A DNA stretch of 64,000 nt. It comes from Octadecabacter dasysiphoniae. GTDB lineage: Bacteria; Pseudomonadota; Alphaproteobacteria; Rhodobacterales; Rhodobacteraceae. The stretch's first letter is position 1; every line of letters begins with the position of its first letter. Position numbers and translations under genes: made by a program. This document shows positions 46,063 to 55,529 of this stretch, piece by piece. The stretch is taken from contig NZ_JAKGAQ010000004.1 in assembly GCF_021532615.1 (NCBI RefSeq), positions 124,001-188,000 of the forward strand. Direction: 5' to 3'. The notes beneath the pieces are model-generated. The model was given only the letters and a program-made list of their open reading frames with translations, was not told where the DNA came from and made no database searches.

Positions 46063-47916
46063 ATGCACGCCTATCGCAGCCACACTTGCGCCGATTTGAC
46101 CTCAGCCAATGTTGGCGAAAATGTCCGTCTGTCGGGCTGGGTTCATCGCGTCCGTGACCACGGCGGCGTGCTGTTCATTGATTTGCGCGACCATTACGGC
46201 GTGACGCAGGTGATTGCAGACAGTGACAGCCCTGTTTTCGCAGAGCTGGAAAAGGTGCGGTCTGAATGGTGTATCCGCATTGATGGCAATGTGTTGGCGC
46301 GCGACGAAAGCCTTGTGAACCCGAACCTGCCCACGGGCGAGGTTGAGGTGTTTATTCGCGATATCGAGGTTCTCGGCTCTGCGGCGGAACTGCCGCTGCC
46401 TGTGTTTGGCGATCAGGAATACCCCGAAGACACGCGCCTGAAGTACCGCTACCTCGATCTGCGCCGCGAAAAGATGCAAGACAACATGAAACTGCGCAGC
46501 GATGTTGTGGCCTCTATGCGCAAACGGATGTGGGACAAGGGGTTCCGTGAATTCCAGACGCCAATTATTACGGCATCCAGCCCCGAAGGCGCGCGCGACT
46601 TTTTGGTGCCGTCGCGTTTGCACCCCGGTAAGTTTTACGCGCTGCCGCAGGCGCCCCAGCAGTTCAAACAGCTGATCATGGTGTCGGGCTATGACAAATA
46701 TTTCCAGATCGCCCCGTGTTTTCGCGACGAAGACCCGCGCGCGGACCGATCCCCCACCGATTTTTACCAGCTCGACCTTGAGATGTCGTTTGTTGAGCAG
46801 CAGGACGTGTTCGACACGATCCAGCCGGTGATCACGGGTATCTTTGAGGAATTCGGCAAAGGCCGTGCCGTGGACCAGACGTGGGAACAGATCAGCTACC
46901 GTGATGCAGCGCTTTGGTATGGCAGCGACAAGCCAGACCTGCGCAACCCGATCAAAATGCAGGTCGTGTCTGACCATTTCGCAGGGTCCGGCTTTGCGAT
47001 CTTTGCCAAGCTGTTGGAAACTGCGGGCACAGAAGTGCGCGCCATTCCTGCGCCATCTGGCGGGTCGCGTAAATTCTGCGACCGTATGAATGCCTTTGCG
47101 CAAAAAGAAGGGCTGCCCGGCATGGGCTATATCTTCTGGCGCAAGCAGTCGGCGGATTCTATTGCGCAGGAACGTGGCATCACCGTCAAAGAGGTCAACG
47201 CGCTGATCAAATCCGGTGAAATCACGCTGGGCAATGAGGCCGCTGGCCCCTTGGCGAAAAACATCGGACCCGAGCGCACCGAGGCGATCCGCGTCCAACT
47301 TGGCCTTGAGGTCGGCGATGCGGCGTTTTTCCTTGGCGGTAAGCCAAAGGCGTTTGAAAGCGTGGCGGGCAAGGCGCGTGATGTGATCGGCAAAGAGCTT
47401 GGCCTGACGGATCTGAACCGGTTCGCGTTCGCCTGGATCGTGGATTTCCCGATCTATGAGCGCGACGAAGAAACCGGCAAGATCGATTTTGAGCACAACC
47501 CGTTTTCCATGCCACAGGGTGGGATGGCCGCATTGGACGGCGACCCGGAGGACGTGCTGGGCTATCAATATGACCTAGCGTGCAACGGGTATGAGCTGGT
47601 GTCCGGCGCGATCCGTAATCACCGCCCTGAAATCATGTTCAAGGCGTTCGAGATTGCAGGTTATGGCAAAGACGAAGTCGAAAAGCGGTTCGGCGGGATG
47701 GTCAACGCGTTCCAATACGGCGCGCCGCCCCACGGTGGCTGTGCCGCCGGTGTGGACCGGATTGTTATGCTGCTGGCGGATGCGGACAACCTGCGCGACG
47801 TGATCATGTTCCCGATGAACCAGCGCGCCGAAGACGTCATGATGGGCGCGCCGTCGCTGCCGCAAAACGAACAGATGCGCGAATTGCACCTGCGCGCGTT
47901 GCCGCCCGAGGACTAA
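46063..47916 (+). CDS. aspS: Aspartyl-tRNA synthetase
   Basis: 617 residues. A class II synthetase of the long bacterial type. The N-terminal OB anticodon-binding domain ([23 protein letters not shown]) is followed by motif 2 ([20 protein letters not shown]), the inserted GAD domain, and motif 3 ([16 protein letters not shown]). It charges tRNA-Asp, and in this group often also tRNA-Asn. It is a single-gene unit with its own promoter and terminator. Confidence 0.97.
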   Translation: MHAYRSHTCADLTSANVGENVRLSGWVHRVRDHGGVLFIDLRDHYGVTQVIADSDSPVFAELEKVRSEWCIRIDGNVLARDESLVNPNLPTGEVEVFIRDIEVLGSAAELPLPVFGDQEYPEDTRLKYRYLDLRREKMQDNMKLRSDVVASMRKRMWDKGFREFQTPIITASSPEGARDFLVPSRLHPGKFYALPQAPQQFKQLIMVSGYDKYFQIAPCFRDEDPRADRSPTDFYQLDLEMSFVEQQDVFDTIQPVITGIFEEFGKGRAVDQTWEQISYRDAALWYGSDKPDLRNPIKMQVVSDHFAGSGFAIFAKLLETAGTEVRAIPAPSGGSRKFCDRMNAFAQKEGLPGMGYIFWRKQSADSIAQERGITVKEVNALIKSGEITLGNEAAGPLAKNIGPERTEAIRVQLGLEVGDAAFFLGGKPKAFESVAGKARDVIGKELGLTDLNRFAFAWIVDFPIYERDEETGKIDFEHNPFSMPQGGMAALDGDPEDVLGYQYDLACNGYELVSGAIRNHRPEIMFKAFEIAGYGKDEVEKRFGGMVNAFQYGAPPHGGCAAGVDRIVMLLADADNLRDVIMFPMNQRAEDVMMGAPSLPQNEQMRELHLRALPPED

Positions 47917-47940
47917 GTCCGGCGTATAAAGTTGTGGATG

Positions 47941-47968
47941 CGGGCGGGGGTAATTCCTCGCCCGTTTT
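47941..47968 (+). terminator. Terminator after aspS
   Basis: CGGGCGGGG / CCTCGCCCG (47941-47949 with 47956-47964, one G-U pair, 6-base loop) is followed by TTTT. It lies between aspS and the convergent lacI-type gene that ends at 47973. Confidence 0.75.
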
Positions 47969-47972
47969 CGGT

Positions 47973-48989
47973 TCAGACCTGCGCCAGAGAATTGCGCATG
48001 ATGATCGACACGTTGAGCTGGCGGTGAACGGTGGTTGAGCTTCCGTCGATCAGGTTGACCAATTCACGCGCCGCTGTTCGGCCCATTTCGCGATGCGGGA
48101 CATGCACCGTCGTCAGGGATGGGTGCAGATGTTTGGCCAGTTCGATGTCGTCGAACCCCGTCACGGATACATCGTTTGGAATGTCGTAGCCGAGTTCTTT
48201 GGCGCGCGTCATGGCGCCCGCGGCCAGAACGTCGTTTCCGCACATGATGACGCTGGGCTTTTGCGTGCCGTTCATCAGGGTTTCGAACGCCGTCGCGCCG
48301 TTTTCAATTTCATAGGGGGTTTCGATAACGGGCAGGTCGGCCAGATCGAACCCGTTGGCAACCCAGCTGTCTTTGATGCCGTTCAGCCGCCCTTCGGCGC
48401 GGTCATTGCCATCGACAATCCCCGAGATCACGGCGACGCGGCGGTGCCCCATTGAAATCACCCGATCCGCCAGCACCCGCATTGATGCGCGGTTATCAAA
48501 CCCCACAGAGGCATGGGGTCTGTCGGGCAAATAGGACCACGCCAGCATTGTCGGAATGCCGCGTTTTCCTAGATAATCGTAGACGGATTGTTCGCGTTCA
48601 TACCCGATCAGCAACAACCCGTCGGCCCCGCGCGCAACAAGGCCGCGGATCTGTTCTGCCTCTAGTTCGGGGCGGTAGGCGCTGCTGGACACCAACAAGT
48701 TATAGCCCAGCCCGTGCAGGGTTTCCTGAAACGCCTGAAGCCCGCGTGCAAAGATCGCGTTTTCCATCGTCGGGATGATGGCGCCGATGGTGTAGGTGCG
48801 TTTGGCGGCCATGGCGCGGGCGTTGAAATTCGGGGTGTAACCCAGTGCATCAACCGCTTCCATAACCCTGTCGCGCGTGTCTTTTGACACCTTCTGTTCC
48901 GCGTTCAAACACCGCGAAACCGTGGCCGTCGACACACCTGCGGCGCGGGCAACGTCATCAAGCGTGGGGATCGAAAAGGACGTGGTCAT
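47973..48989 (-). CDS. LacI-family regulator of the DHPS operon
   Basis: 338 residues. Helix-turn-helix TLDDVARAAGVSTATVSR (about residues 9-26), hinge, and an effector domain with IGAIIPTMENAIFARGLQAF. It is divergent from the sulfonate operon and separated from it by about 146 bases that contain two LacI-type palindromes. It most likely represses the operon and its own gene until an inducer such as DHPS or sulfolactate binds. Inducer identity is inference. Confidence 0.9.
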   Translation of the reverse strand: MTTSFSIPTLDDVARAAGVSTATVSRCLNAEQKVSKDTRDRVMEAVDALGYTPNFNARAMAAKRTYTIGAIIPTMENAIFARGLQAFQETLHGLGYNLLVSSSAYRPELEAEQIRGLVARGADGLLLIGYEREQSVYDYLGKRGIPTMLAWSYLPDRPHASVGFDNRASMRVLADRVISMGHRRVAVISGIVDGNDRAEGRLNGIKDSWVANGFDLADLPVIETPYEIENGATAFETLMNGTQKPSVIMCGNDVLAAGAMTRAKELGYDIPNDVSVTGFDDIELAKHLHPSLTTVHVPHREMGRTAARELVNLIDGSSTTVHRQLNVSIIMRNSLAQV

Positions 48990-49062
48990 GGATTGGCGGC
49001 ACCTTGGTAAAGCTAATCGATATCATATTTTTCAAAAACTGAACATGTTTCCATGGATGCGA

Positions 49063-49076
49063 TGTAAGCGCTTGCA
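49063..49076 (+). promoter_or_regulatory. LacI-type operator O1
   Basis: TGTAAGCGCTTGCA, a near-perfect 14-bp palindrome of the LacI/GalR class (one mismatched pair). It lies 74 bases upstream of the divergent lacI start. Confidence 0.8.
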
Positions 49077-49085
49077 CGAATCAAA

Positions 49086-49099
49086 TGTAAGCGCTTACA
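49086..49099 (+). promoter_or_regulatory. LacI-type operator O2
   Basis: TGTAAGCGCTTACA, a perfect 14-bp palindrome, centred 23 bases from O1 (about two helical turns). The two sites could be bound cooperatively. O2 ends 37 bases before the first operon start at 49136. Confidence 0.87.
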
Positions 49100-49135
49100 C
49101 TCGCGGGGTGAACCATACATTACGGAGGCCTTCAC

Positions 49136-49321
49136 GTGTTTCTCATCAGCTCTTTCATTGTTTTTGCCGTGTTCTTTGTGAACGTGGCTATGGGGGCTTT
49201 TGGCGATGCGTCGTTCCTTGGGGATGTGGGGGAGATGGTGGTTCTGTTTATTGCGTCGGTGCTTTTTGTCGTCGCGATTTTGAAAAAAGAGGCTGCGCGC
49301 AATCGTGACGACGCCGAATAA
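49136..49321 (+). CDS. Small two-helix membrane protein at the head of the DHPS operon
   Basis: 61 residues from a GTG with GGAGG 7 bases upstream. Two hydrophobic segments (LISSFIVFAVFFVNVAMGAF and MVVLFIASVLFVVAIL) and a short charged tail. No family recognised. It lies directly after the operators and 21 bases before the TRAP binding-protein gene, so it is co-expressed with the transporter and may assist it. Confidence 0.75.
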   Translation: MFLISSFIVFAVFFVNVAMGAFGDASFLGDVGEMVVLFIASVLFVVAILKKEAARNRDDAE

Positions 49322-49342
49322 CGACTCTGGGAGGAGACACAT

Positions 49343-50494
49343 ATGGACAATCAAGACCGCAAAGAGCTTGCGTCGGCAGAGCGCCGGAATTTCCTGAAAT
49401 TGACCGCGACGGGTGGCTTTACGGCTGCTTTGGTTGCAGGTGCAGCTGGCACGCTTTGGTCCACGGAGGCCGCCGCGCAGTCCGCGAACGAAGAACGTGA
49501 TCGCGAAGCCGCAGCCGAGCACACAATGACAATTGCCACAGCCTACGTGCTGGGCGCGTCGCGCAGCTATCCGATCATGCAGCTGGACCTGAAGGAAAAC
49601 ATCCAGAACGCGACCAACGGTAAGGTTTATGTGAAACTGGCGCCGGGTGGTCAGCTTGGTGCGGGTGGTGCATTGGTGCAGGCCGTTCAGGGTGGCACAA
49701 TTCAGGCCGCACAGCATTCGCTTTCCAACTTTGCGCCGTTTGCGTCCACGGTTGATCTGATCAACATGCCGTATCTTTGCGGATCCAACCAGCGGTTCAC
49801 GAACCTTGTGAATTCCGATTTTTGGAACGGCAATGTCACGCCCAAAATCGAAGAAAACGGGTTCAAGCCATTGTTCTACGTCAACATTGACCCGCGGGTT
49901 GTTGCTGTTCGTAAGGGCGGTGCTGGCGCCGTTATCACGCCGGGCGATCTGGACGGTGTGAAATTCCGCGTGCCGGGTTCTGCGATGTTGCAGCAATATT
50001 ACCGCCTTGTGGGTGCGAACCCGACGCCGGTTGCTTGGGGTGAAACGCCGTCTGCGATCCAGCAGGGTGTTGCTGATGCTCTCGATCCGTCAGTGGGCGC
50101 GCTGTTCGTGTTTGGTTTCAAGGATATCCTGTCGCACGTGACATTCACGCAGGCCGTGCCGGATTCACAGGTTTATTCCTGTAACCTTGAATGGTTCAAT
50201 TCCATGCCTGCCGACGTTCAGGAAGGCATCATGTGGGGGTCTGAAATGACCGCGCACCAGAACCTTGCCAAGGTTCCGTCTGCACGTGCCTATGCGATGG
50301 CAGAACTTGCCAAAGCCGGCGTTGAATTCCACAGCCTGAGCGATGATCAGCTGGCGGAATGGAAAGACGCGGGCGGCTACCAGCGTTCTGAATGGGACGA
50401 GTTCAAGGTCGAGCTTGCCGGATCCATGGATGCGTTCGCGCAGATGGAAGAGGCCGCAGGCACGCAGGGCAAATACTACGTCCACGACGCCTAA
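49343..50494 (+). CDS. TRAP transporter substrate-binding protein (DctP family), Tat-exported
   Basis: 383 residues. A twin-arginine signal (RRNFLK at 14-19, then TATGGFTAALVAGAAGT) ends near AAAQSA. The DctP fold follows, with the usual conserved Arg-containing strand around LDGVKFRVPGSAMLQQYYR. From the downstream enzymes I infer that it binds a C3 sulfonate such as DHPS (role equivalent to HpsK). A strong terminator-like hairpin follows, so it is likely made in excess of the membrane subunits. Confidence 0.9.
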   Translation: MDNQDRKELASAERRNFLKLTATGGFTAALVAGAAGTLWSTEAAAQSANEERDREAAAEHTMTIATAYVLGASRSYPIMQLDLKENIQNATNGKVYVKLAPGGQLGAGGALVQAVQGGTIQAAQHSLSNFAPFASTVDLINMPYLCGSNQRFTNLVNSDFWNGNVTPKIEENGFKPLFYVNIDPRVVAVRKGGAGAVITPGDLDGVKFRVPGSAMLQQYYRLVGANPTPVAWGETPSAIQQGVADALDPSVGALFVFGFKDILSHVTFTQAVPDSQVYSCNLEWFNSMPADVQEGIMWGSEMTAHQNLAKVPSARAYAMAELAKAGVEFHSLSDDQLAEWKDAGGYQRSEWDEFKVELAGSMDAFAQMEEAAGTQGKYYVHDA

Positions 50495-50501
50495 AGATGT
50501 G

Positions 50502-50541
50502 TCGGGCGCCTGCAAGATCAGGCGCCCGATTTTCCCTTTTT
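50502..50541 (+). terminator. Partial terminator after the TRAP binding-protein gene
   Basis: TCGGGCGCCTG / CAGGCGCCCGA (50502-50512 with 50519-50529) is a perfect 11-bp stem followed by TTTTCCCTTTTTT. Read-through would be needed for the downstream genes, as no separate promoter is obvious in the 40 bases that remain. Confidence 0.85.
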
Positions 50542-50583
50542 TGGCATGATGAAAGCCGCTGCGCGTAAGCGCTGTCTTTCTTC

Positions 50584-51117
50584 ATGGGAACCGATTGGCC
50601 CACTATGGATTTCCTGCGCAAACTTGATCAAAACGCCGAGCGCTGGCTGCTTTTGACCTTCTATGTGATGCTTGTCATCACGATGGCGGTCGAGGTGCTG
50701 CGCCGCGAAATATTCGCCTATTCGTCGATCTGGGGCGAAGAAATTGTCCGCTATTCTTTCATCTACCTTGCATGGGTCGGCGCCGCCGCCGCCGTGAAAG
50801 AACGCGCGCATATCCGTATCGATGTGGTCATGCACTACCTTGGGCCACGGCCCAAAGCGCTGCTGTATATGTTCGGGGACATCATCATGATGATCGTTGC
50901 CGTGATCGCGCTGTATTGGTCGTTTGAATCTGTCCATGTGTCCTGGAAATTCGGGTCGGTTACCGACGGCCTGCGCATTTCCAAGGTGTGGTTTTTGATG
51001 TCCGTCCCGCTTGGCTTTGGCCTTATGATTTGGCGTCTTTTGCAATCTTTTCGCCGTGATTTCATCTCTCTCAAGACGGGTAAGCCTGTCTATGAGGGCG
51101 ACACGTTGTTTGATTAG
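50584..51117 (+). CDS. TRAP transporter small permease (DctQ family)
   Basis: 177 residues with four membrane segments (about residues 22-38, 58-72, 94-112 and 135-152). The WGEEIVRYSFIYLAWVGAA block is the DctQ signature. ATG 50605 (MDFLRKLDQN) is an alternative start seven codons in. It pairs with the large permease encoded 11 bases downstream. In the DHPS scheme it corresponds to HpsL or HpsM. Confidence 0.92.
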   Translation: MGTDWPTMDFLRKLDQNAERWLLLTFYVMLVITMAVEVLRREIFAYSSIWGEEIVRYSFIYLAWVGAAAAVKERAHIRIDVVMHYLGPRPKALLYMFGDIIMMIVAVIALYWSFESVHVSWKFGSVTDGLRISKVWFLMSVPLGFGLMIWRLLQSFRRDFISLKTGKPVYEGDTLFD

Positions 51118-51128
51118 GGGGGCGTTCG

Positions 51129-52457
51129 ATGCTTTGGAATACTGTCGCGCAAACCGTTGAACTTGGCTGGGATTTCTATGTTCCCGTCCTGATATTTGTC
51201 GCCCTGATCGCGATGGCTGTGCCTGTTTGGGCCGCCATCGGATCATCCGCGATTTTGATGTTGCTGATGTCGGGCGATTTGCCGCTGTCGCTGGTTGGCG
51301 AACGCCTGTTTACAGGTATTGATGCCTTCGCGTTGACCGCGATCCCGTTGTTTATCCTGACGGGGGATGTGTTGGTGCGCACGGGGTTGTCGCGCAAGTT
51401 CCTTGATGTGGCAGAGGCGCTCACTTGCTTTACCAAGGGCGGGTTCGGGTCGGCCACGGTGTTGGTCTGCGGCATGTTCGCGGCCATTTCGGGATCGGAC
51501 GCGGCGGGTGCTGCGGCGGTGGGCCGTATGACGATCGCCCGTCTGGTCGAGGCCGGATATCCGCGCCCTTACGCCTGCGCATTGGTGGCCGCGGGTGCCT
51601 GTACGGGCATCCTGATCCCGCCCTCTATTGCCTATATCATCATCGGTCTTGTGCTGGGGATATCGGCCTCAACCCTGTTTTTGGCAGCCCTGATCCCCGG
51701 ATTGTGCATCCTGCTGTCGATCCTGATCACGAACCTCGTGGTGAACCGCATCTATTCTTACGAGGGCGGGGGCAACCTGACGTTCATGGAATGGCTGTCC
51801 AATCTGGGCCGGTCGCTGAAATCGGGCTGGTATGCGTTTATCGTGCCCGGCATCATTTTCTACGGTATCTTTTCGGGCCGTTTGACCCCCACCGAAGCAG
51901 GTGCTTTGGCTGTGGTCGTGACGATCTCTATGGGGTTCATCCTGCGCACGCTGTCGTTCGCGGATTTTCCAGCCATGTTGCTGAGTTCGGCCAAGGTCAA
52001 CGGTGTGATCCTGCCGATCATCGCATTTTCGGCCCCCCTTGCCGAGGCGCTAGCGATCATGGGTGTGCCGCAGGGTTTTGTGACATCCGTGACCGGCCTG
52101 ACGAACGAGCCTTGGATTTTGATCCTGCTGATGATCGGCATTCTGATCGCGGCGGGTTGCGTTATGGAAACCACGCCCAACATCGTGATCCTTGCGCCGA
52201 TCCTTCAGCCGTTGGCCGAAAACATCGGGATGAACGAAATCCAGTTCTGTATCATGATGATCACCGCGCTTGGCGTGGGCTTTATTACACCGCCGCTTGG
52301 GCTTAACCTGTTTGTTGTCTCGGGCATTACCGGTGAATCGATACTCAAGATCGCGGCGCGTGCTGTGCCGTTTGTTCTGTGCATGTTCGTTGTCGTGCTG
52401 TTTATTGCCTATGTGCCTGCTGTTTCGACAACGCTGCTACCTGAAATCTACAAATAG
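51129..52457 (+). CDS. TRAP transporter large permease (DctM family)
   Basis: 442 residues with about twelve membrane segments. Typical DctM motifs include IGSSAILMLLMSGDLPLSLV, GSDAAGAAAVGRM and the GCVMETTPNIVILAPIL block near the end. It is the sodium-driven membrane part of the importer. It is followed 12 bases later by the hpsN gene, which ties transport to catabolism. Confidence 0.94.
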   Translation: MLWNTVAQTVELGWDFYVPVLIFVALIAMAVPVWAAIGSSAILMLLMSGDLPLSLVGERLFTGIDAFALTAIPLFILTGDVLVRTGLSRKFLDVAEALTCFTKGGFGSATVLVCGMFAAISGSDAAGAAAVGRMTIARLVEAGYPRPYACALVAAGACTGILIPPSIAYIIIGLVLGISASTLFLAALIPGLCILLSILITNLVVNRIYSYEGGGNLTFMEWLSNLGRSLKSGWYAFIVPGIIFYGIFSGRLTPTEAGALAVVVTISMGFILRTLSFADFPAMLLSSAKVNGVILPIIAFSAPLAEALAIMGVPQGFVTSVTGLTNEPWILILLMIGILIAAGCVMETTPNIVILAPILQPLAENIGMNEIQFCIMMITALGVGFITPPLGLNLFVVSGITGESILKIAARAVPFVLCMFVVVLFIAYVPAVSTTLLPEIYK

Positions 52458-52469
52458 GATCGCCCCCGT

Positions 52470-53777
52470 ATGACCCGTGAATACCTGAAAAAAGCAACCC
52501 TGACGTCTGCCTCTGGCGCATCTGATGTGCATGATACGGTCGTTGGCATCCTGTCTGATATTGAACAGGGCGGGGACGCCAAAGCGCTGGAATATGCCGC
52601 CAAATTTGACCGCTATGAAGGCAGTGTCATGCTGAACGCGGACGAGATTGAGGCCGCCTGTGCCCTGGTGCCCGAAAAGCTGAAGGCAGATATCCGGTTC
52701 GCCCATGACAACGTCAAACGCTTTGCCGAACTGCAAAAGGGCACCGTGGCAGACGTCGAGATGGAGATTTCGCCGGGCTATATCGCGGGCCAGAAAAGCA
52801 TCCCCGTTGATGCGGCGGGCTGTTATGTGCCCGGTGGCCGTTACAGCCACATCGCGTCGGCCATCATGACGGTGACAACTGCAAAGGTTGCGGGCTGTAA
52901 ACATATCACCGCCTGTTCGCCGCCGCGCCCCGACGTTGGTGTTGCCCCCGCGATTGTCTATGCGGCGCATATTTGTGGTGCGGACAATATCCTTGCGATG
53001 GGTGGTGTGCAGGGCGTTGCGGCCATGACGTTTGGTCTGTTTGGGCTACCAAAGGCGAACATTCTGGTGGGGCCGGGCAACCAATTTGTTGCTGAGGCCA
53101 AACGCATTCTGTTCGGCCGTGTGGGGATCGATATGATCGCGGGCCCGACCGACAGTTTGATCCTTGCGGACAAAGATGCCGATGCGCATATCGTTGCGAC
53201 CGATTTGGTGTCACAGGCAGAGCACGGCTATAACAGCCCGGTTTGGCTGGTCACGGATGATCGCGATTTGGCGGAAAAGGTGATGGCGATGGTGCCTGAT
53301 CTGATCGAAGACCTGCCAGAGCTGAACCGCGACAATGCCTTCGCCGCGTGGCGCGATTACGCAGAGGTGATTGTATGTGCCGACCGTGTCGATATGGCCG
53401 CCTGTAGCGATGAATATGCGCCCGAACATTTGACAGTGATGGCCAATGATCTGGATTGGTGGCTTGAAAACCTGACCTGTTACGGGTCGCTGTTTTTGGG
53501 CGAAGAAACCACCGTGTCTTATGGCGACAAGGCATCTGGCACCAACCACGTGCTGCCCACATCGGGTGCGGCGGGTTATACGGGCGGTCTGTCTGTGCAC
53601 AAATATATGAAGATCGTCACATGGCAGCGTTCCACGCCAGAGGCGTCAAAAGAAGTCGCCATCGCGACGGCGCGGATTTCCCGCCTTGAAGGCATGGAAG
53701 GCCATGCGCGCGCAGCGGATGTGCGGTTGGCCAAATATTTCCCTGGTGAAAATTTCGATCTGAGCGCCAATGGTTGA
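52470..53777 (+). CDS. hpsN: Sulfopropanediol 3-dehydrogenase HpsN (HisD homologue)
   Basis: 435 residues of the histidinol dehydrogenase family. Family blocks are AAGCYVPGGR, VGPGNQFVAEAKR and SDEYAPEHLTV. The site that reads GPSE and AEHD in true HisD is GPTDS and AEHG here, as expected for a different substrate. HpsN oxidises (R)-DHPS to (R)-sulfolactate with two NAD+. The setting between a TRAP importer and ComDE, and the lack of any his gene, support HpsN over HisD. Its stop overlaps the SDR start by 8 bases. Confidence 0.85.
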   Translation: MTREYLKKATLTSASGASDVHDTVVGILSDIEQGGDAKALEYAAKFDRYEGSVMLNADEIEAACALVPEKLKADIRFAHDNVKRFAELQKGTVADVEMEISPGYIAGQKSIPVDAAGCYVPGGRYSHIASAIMTVTTAKVAGCKHITACSPPRPDVGVAPAIVYAAHICGADNILAMGGVQGVAAMTFGLFGLPKANILVGPGNQFVAEAKRILFGRVGIDMIAGPTDSLILADKDADAHIVATDLVSQAEHGYNSPVWLVTDDRDLAEKVMAMVPDLIEDLPELNRDNAFAAWRDYAEVIVCADRVDMAACSDEYAPEHLTVMANDLDWWLENLTCYGSLFLGEETTVSYGDKASGTNHVLPTSGAAGYTGGLSVHKYMKIVTWQRSTPEASKEVAIATARISRLEGMEGHARAADVRLAKYFPGENFDLSANG

Positions 53778-54531
53778 TCCGCGCCCATCATTTGATCTGC
53801 ACGGTAAGGTCGCCTGCATAACCGGTGCCAGTTCCGGTTTGGGGCGGCGTGCGGCCATGGTTCTTGCGGCGGCGGGGGCCAAGGTTGTGGGTGTCGCGCG
53901 CCGACAAGACGCGCTCGATAGCCTGTGCGCGGATATCGGTGACGGTGCTGCGGGGGTTGCGGGCGACGTGGCTGTGCGGAGCGGGCTGGCCCAATTGGTC
54001 GCCGACATTTCTGCACCCTTTGGCGCGCCGGATATTCTGGTGCATGCGGCGGGTGTGAACACCCGCGAGGCTGCTGATGATGTGACGGCTGAAGGGTGGG
54101 ACCAAACGCTGGCCCTGAATCTGAGCGCGCCGTTCTTTTTATCCCAAGCGATGGTGCCCGCGATGAAAGAAAAGGGTTGGGGGCGGATCGTGAATTTTGC
54201 TTCTTTGCAAACGACACGCGCCTTTCCGGGCGGGATTGCTTATGGCGCGACCAAAGGCGGCATCGCCCAGTTGACCCGCGCCATGGCCGAGGCGTGGTCC
54301 CCCCACGGGATCACCGCCAATGCCATCGGGCCGGGGTTTTTCCCGACCGAATTGACGGCAGCGGTGTTTGACGACGAAGACCGCGCCGCGCGCAATGCTG
54401 CCCAGACCTGCGCGGGCCGAAATGGCCGGCTTGAGGATATGGACGGGCCTGTGTTGTTCCTGTGTTCTGATGCGTCATCCTATGTGACGGGGCAGGTACT
54501 GATGGTTGATGGGGGGTTCACCGCGAAATGA
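53770..54531 (+). CDS. Short-chain dehydrogenase, candidate DHPS 2-dehydrogenase (HpsO-like)
   Basis: 253 residues. A classical SDR: cofactor motif GASSGLG (19-25), NAG-equivalent HAAGVN, catalytic Ser145, Tyr158 and Lys162. In known DHPS operons an SDR (HpsO) and a second dehydrogenase (HpsP) interconvert (S)- and (R)-DHPS through a keto intermediate; this gene fits HpsO by position. The SDR fold alone does not prove the substrate. It overlaps hpsN by 8 bases and the next gene by 4. Confidence 0.82.
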   Translation: MVDPRPSFDLHGKVACITGASSGLGRRAAMVLAAAGAKVVGVARRQDALDSLCADIGDGAAGVAGDVAVRSGLAQLVADISAPFGAPDILVHAAGVNTREAADDVTAEGWDQTLALNLSAPFFLSQAMVPAMKEKGWGRIVNFASLQTTRAFPGGIAYGATKGGIAQLTRAMAEAWSPHGITANAIGPGFFPTELTAAVFDDEDRAARNAAQTCAGRNGRLEDMDGPVLFLCSDASSYVTGQVLMVDGGFTAK

Positions 54532-55508
54532 AGGCATTGGTGTATGACGGCGTTGAAACGCTGACCTTTCGCGACGTGCCCGACGTTGTGCCAAACGCAG
54601 GCGAGCACCTGATCAAGGTCGAGGCCGTGGGGATTTGCGGCAGTGATATGCACGCCTATCTGGGCCATGATGCGCGCCGACCCGCGCCGTTGATTTTGGG
54701 CCATGAGGCGGCGGGGACTATTGTTGGCGGGCCGCGTGACGGGATGCGCGTGACTGTGAACCCTTTGGTGACGTGCGGGACGTGTACGGCCTGCAACGCG
54801 GGGCGCGAAAATCTTTGCCCGACGCGCCAGATCATTTCCATGGCCCCGCGCGAAGGGGCGTTTGCGCAATATATTTCCATGCCAGACCGTAATCTGGTCG
54901 AGGTGCCGGATGGTGTTTCGATGACAAAGGCCGCGCTTGCTGAACCCCTCGCGGTGAGCTGGCATGCCGCGCGTTTGGCCATGCAAGCCCTGCATCCGTC
55001 GATGGAGCGCACGGCGCTTGTGGTGGGGGGTGGTGCCATCGGGCTGGCGGCTGCTTTGGCGTTGAAAGCCATGGGGATCGACTCGGTGACCATCGCGGAA
55101 CCCAATGACACGCGCCGCGCATTCCTTATCGACACGTGCAAGCAAACCGTCGTCGCTGCGGCGAACGGGCAGTTTTCCATTGTGGTGGATGCTGTCGGAT
55201 ACGCGGCGACCCGCACGGTGGCCAGTGCGTGCGTTGCACCGGGCGGTGTGATTGCCCATGTCGGTCTGGGTGAGGACACGGGCGGCATAGATGTGCGTCG
55301 CGTCACCCTGCAAGAAGTCACATTTATTGGCACCTACACCTACACCGCCCAAGATTTTCGCGACACGGCGGCGGCCATTTTTGATGGTAGCCTTGGCGCG
55401 CTGGACTGGACCGAAACCCGCAGCCTTGCAGACGGGCAGGCGGCGTTTCGCGATATCCTTGGCGGGGTGGTTGCCGCGCCCAAAATCATGCTGAATCCAT
55501 GGGCGTGA
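54528..55508 (+). CDS. Zinc-dependent medium-chain dehydrogenase, second DHPS-oxidising enzyme candidate
   Basis: 326 residues. Catalytic zinc ligands Cys37 (GICGSDMH) and His59-Glu60 (GHEAAG) and the structural zinc cluster Cys83, 86, 89 and 97 are all present, followed by the nucleotide motif VVGGGAIGLAAA. It belongs to the sorbitol/threonine dehydrogenase-like MDR group. By position it would pair with the SDR to racemise DHPS. It is slightly shorter than typical MDR enzymes (about 345). Substrate is inference from the operon. Confidence 0.82.
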   Translation: MKALVYDGVETLTFRDVPDVVPNAGEHLIKVEAVGICGSDMHAYLGHDARRPAPLILGHEAAGTIVGGPRDGMRVTVNPLVTCGTCTACNAGRENLCPTRQIISMAPREGAFAQYISMPDRNLVEVPDGVSMTKAALAEPLAVSWHAARLAMQALHPSMERTALVVGGGAIGLAAALALKAMGIDSVTIAEPNDTRRAFLIDTCKQTVVAAANGQFSIVVDAVGYAATRTVASACVAPGGVIAHVGLGEDTGGIDVRRVTLQEVTFIGTYTYTAQDFRDTAAAIFDGSLGALDWTETRSLADGQAAFRDILGGVVAAPKIMLNPWA

Positions 55509-55529
55509 CCCCATATCAGGAGACTTGAG

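Noticed and set aside
46102..47568. 488-codon open frame on the minus strand
   Set aside because: It lies wholly antisense to aspS, has no recognisable domain or ribosome site, and follows from the high-GC codon pattern.
52470..53777. Histidinol dehydrogenase of histidine synthesis
   Set aside because: Family match is to HisD, but the active-site blocks (GPTDS, AEHG) and operon context point to HpsN.
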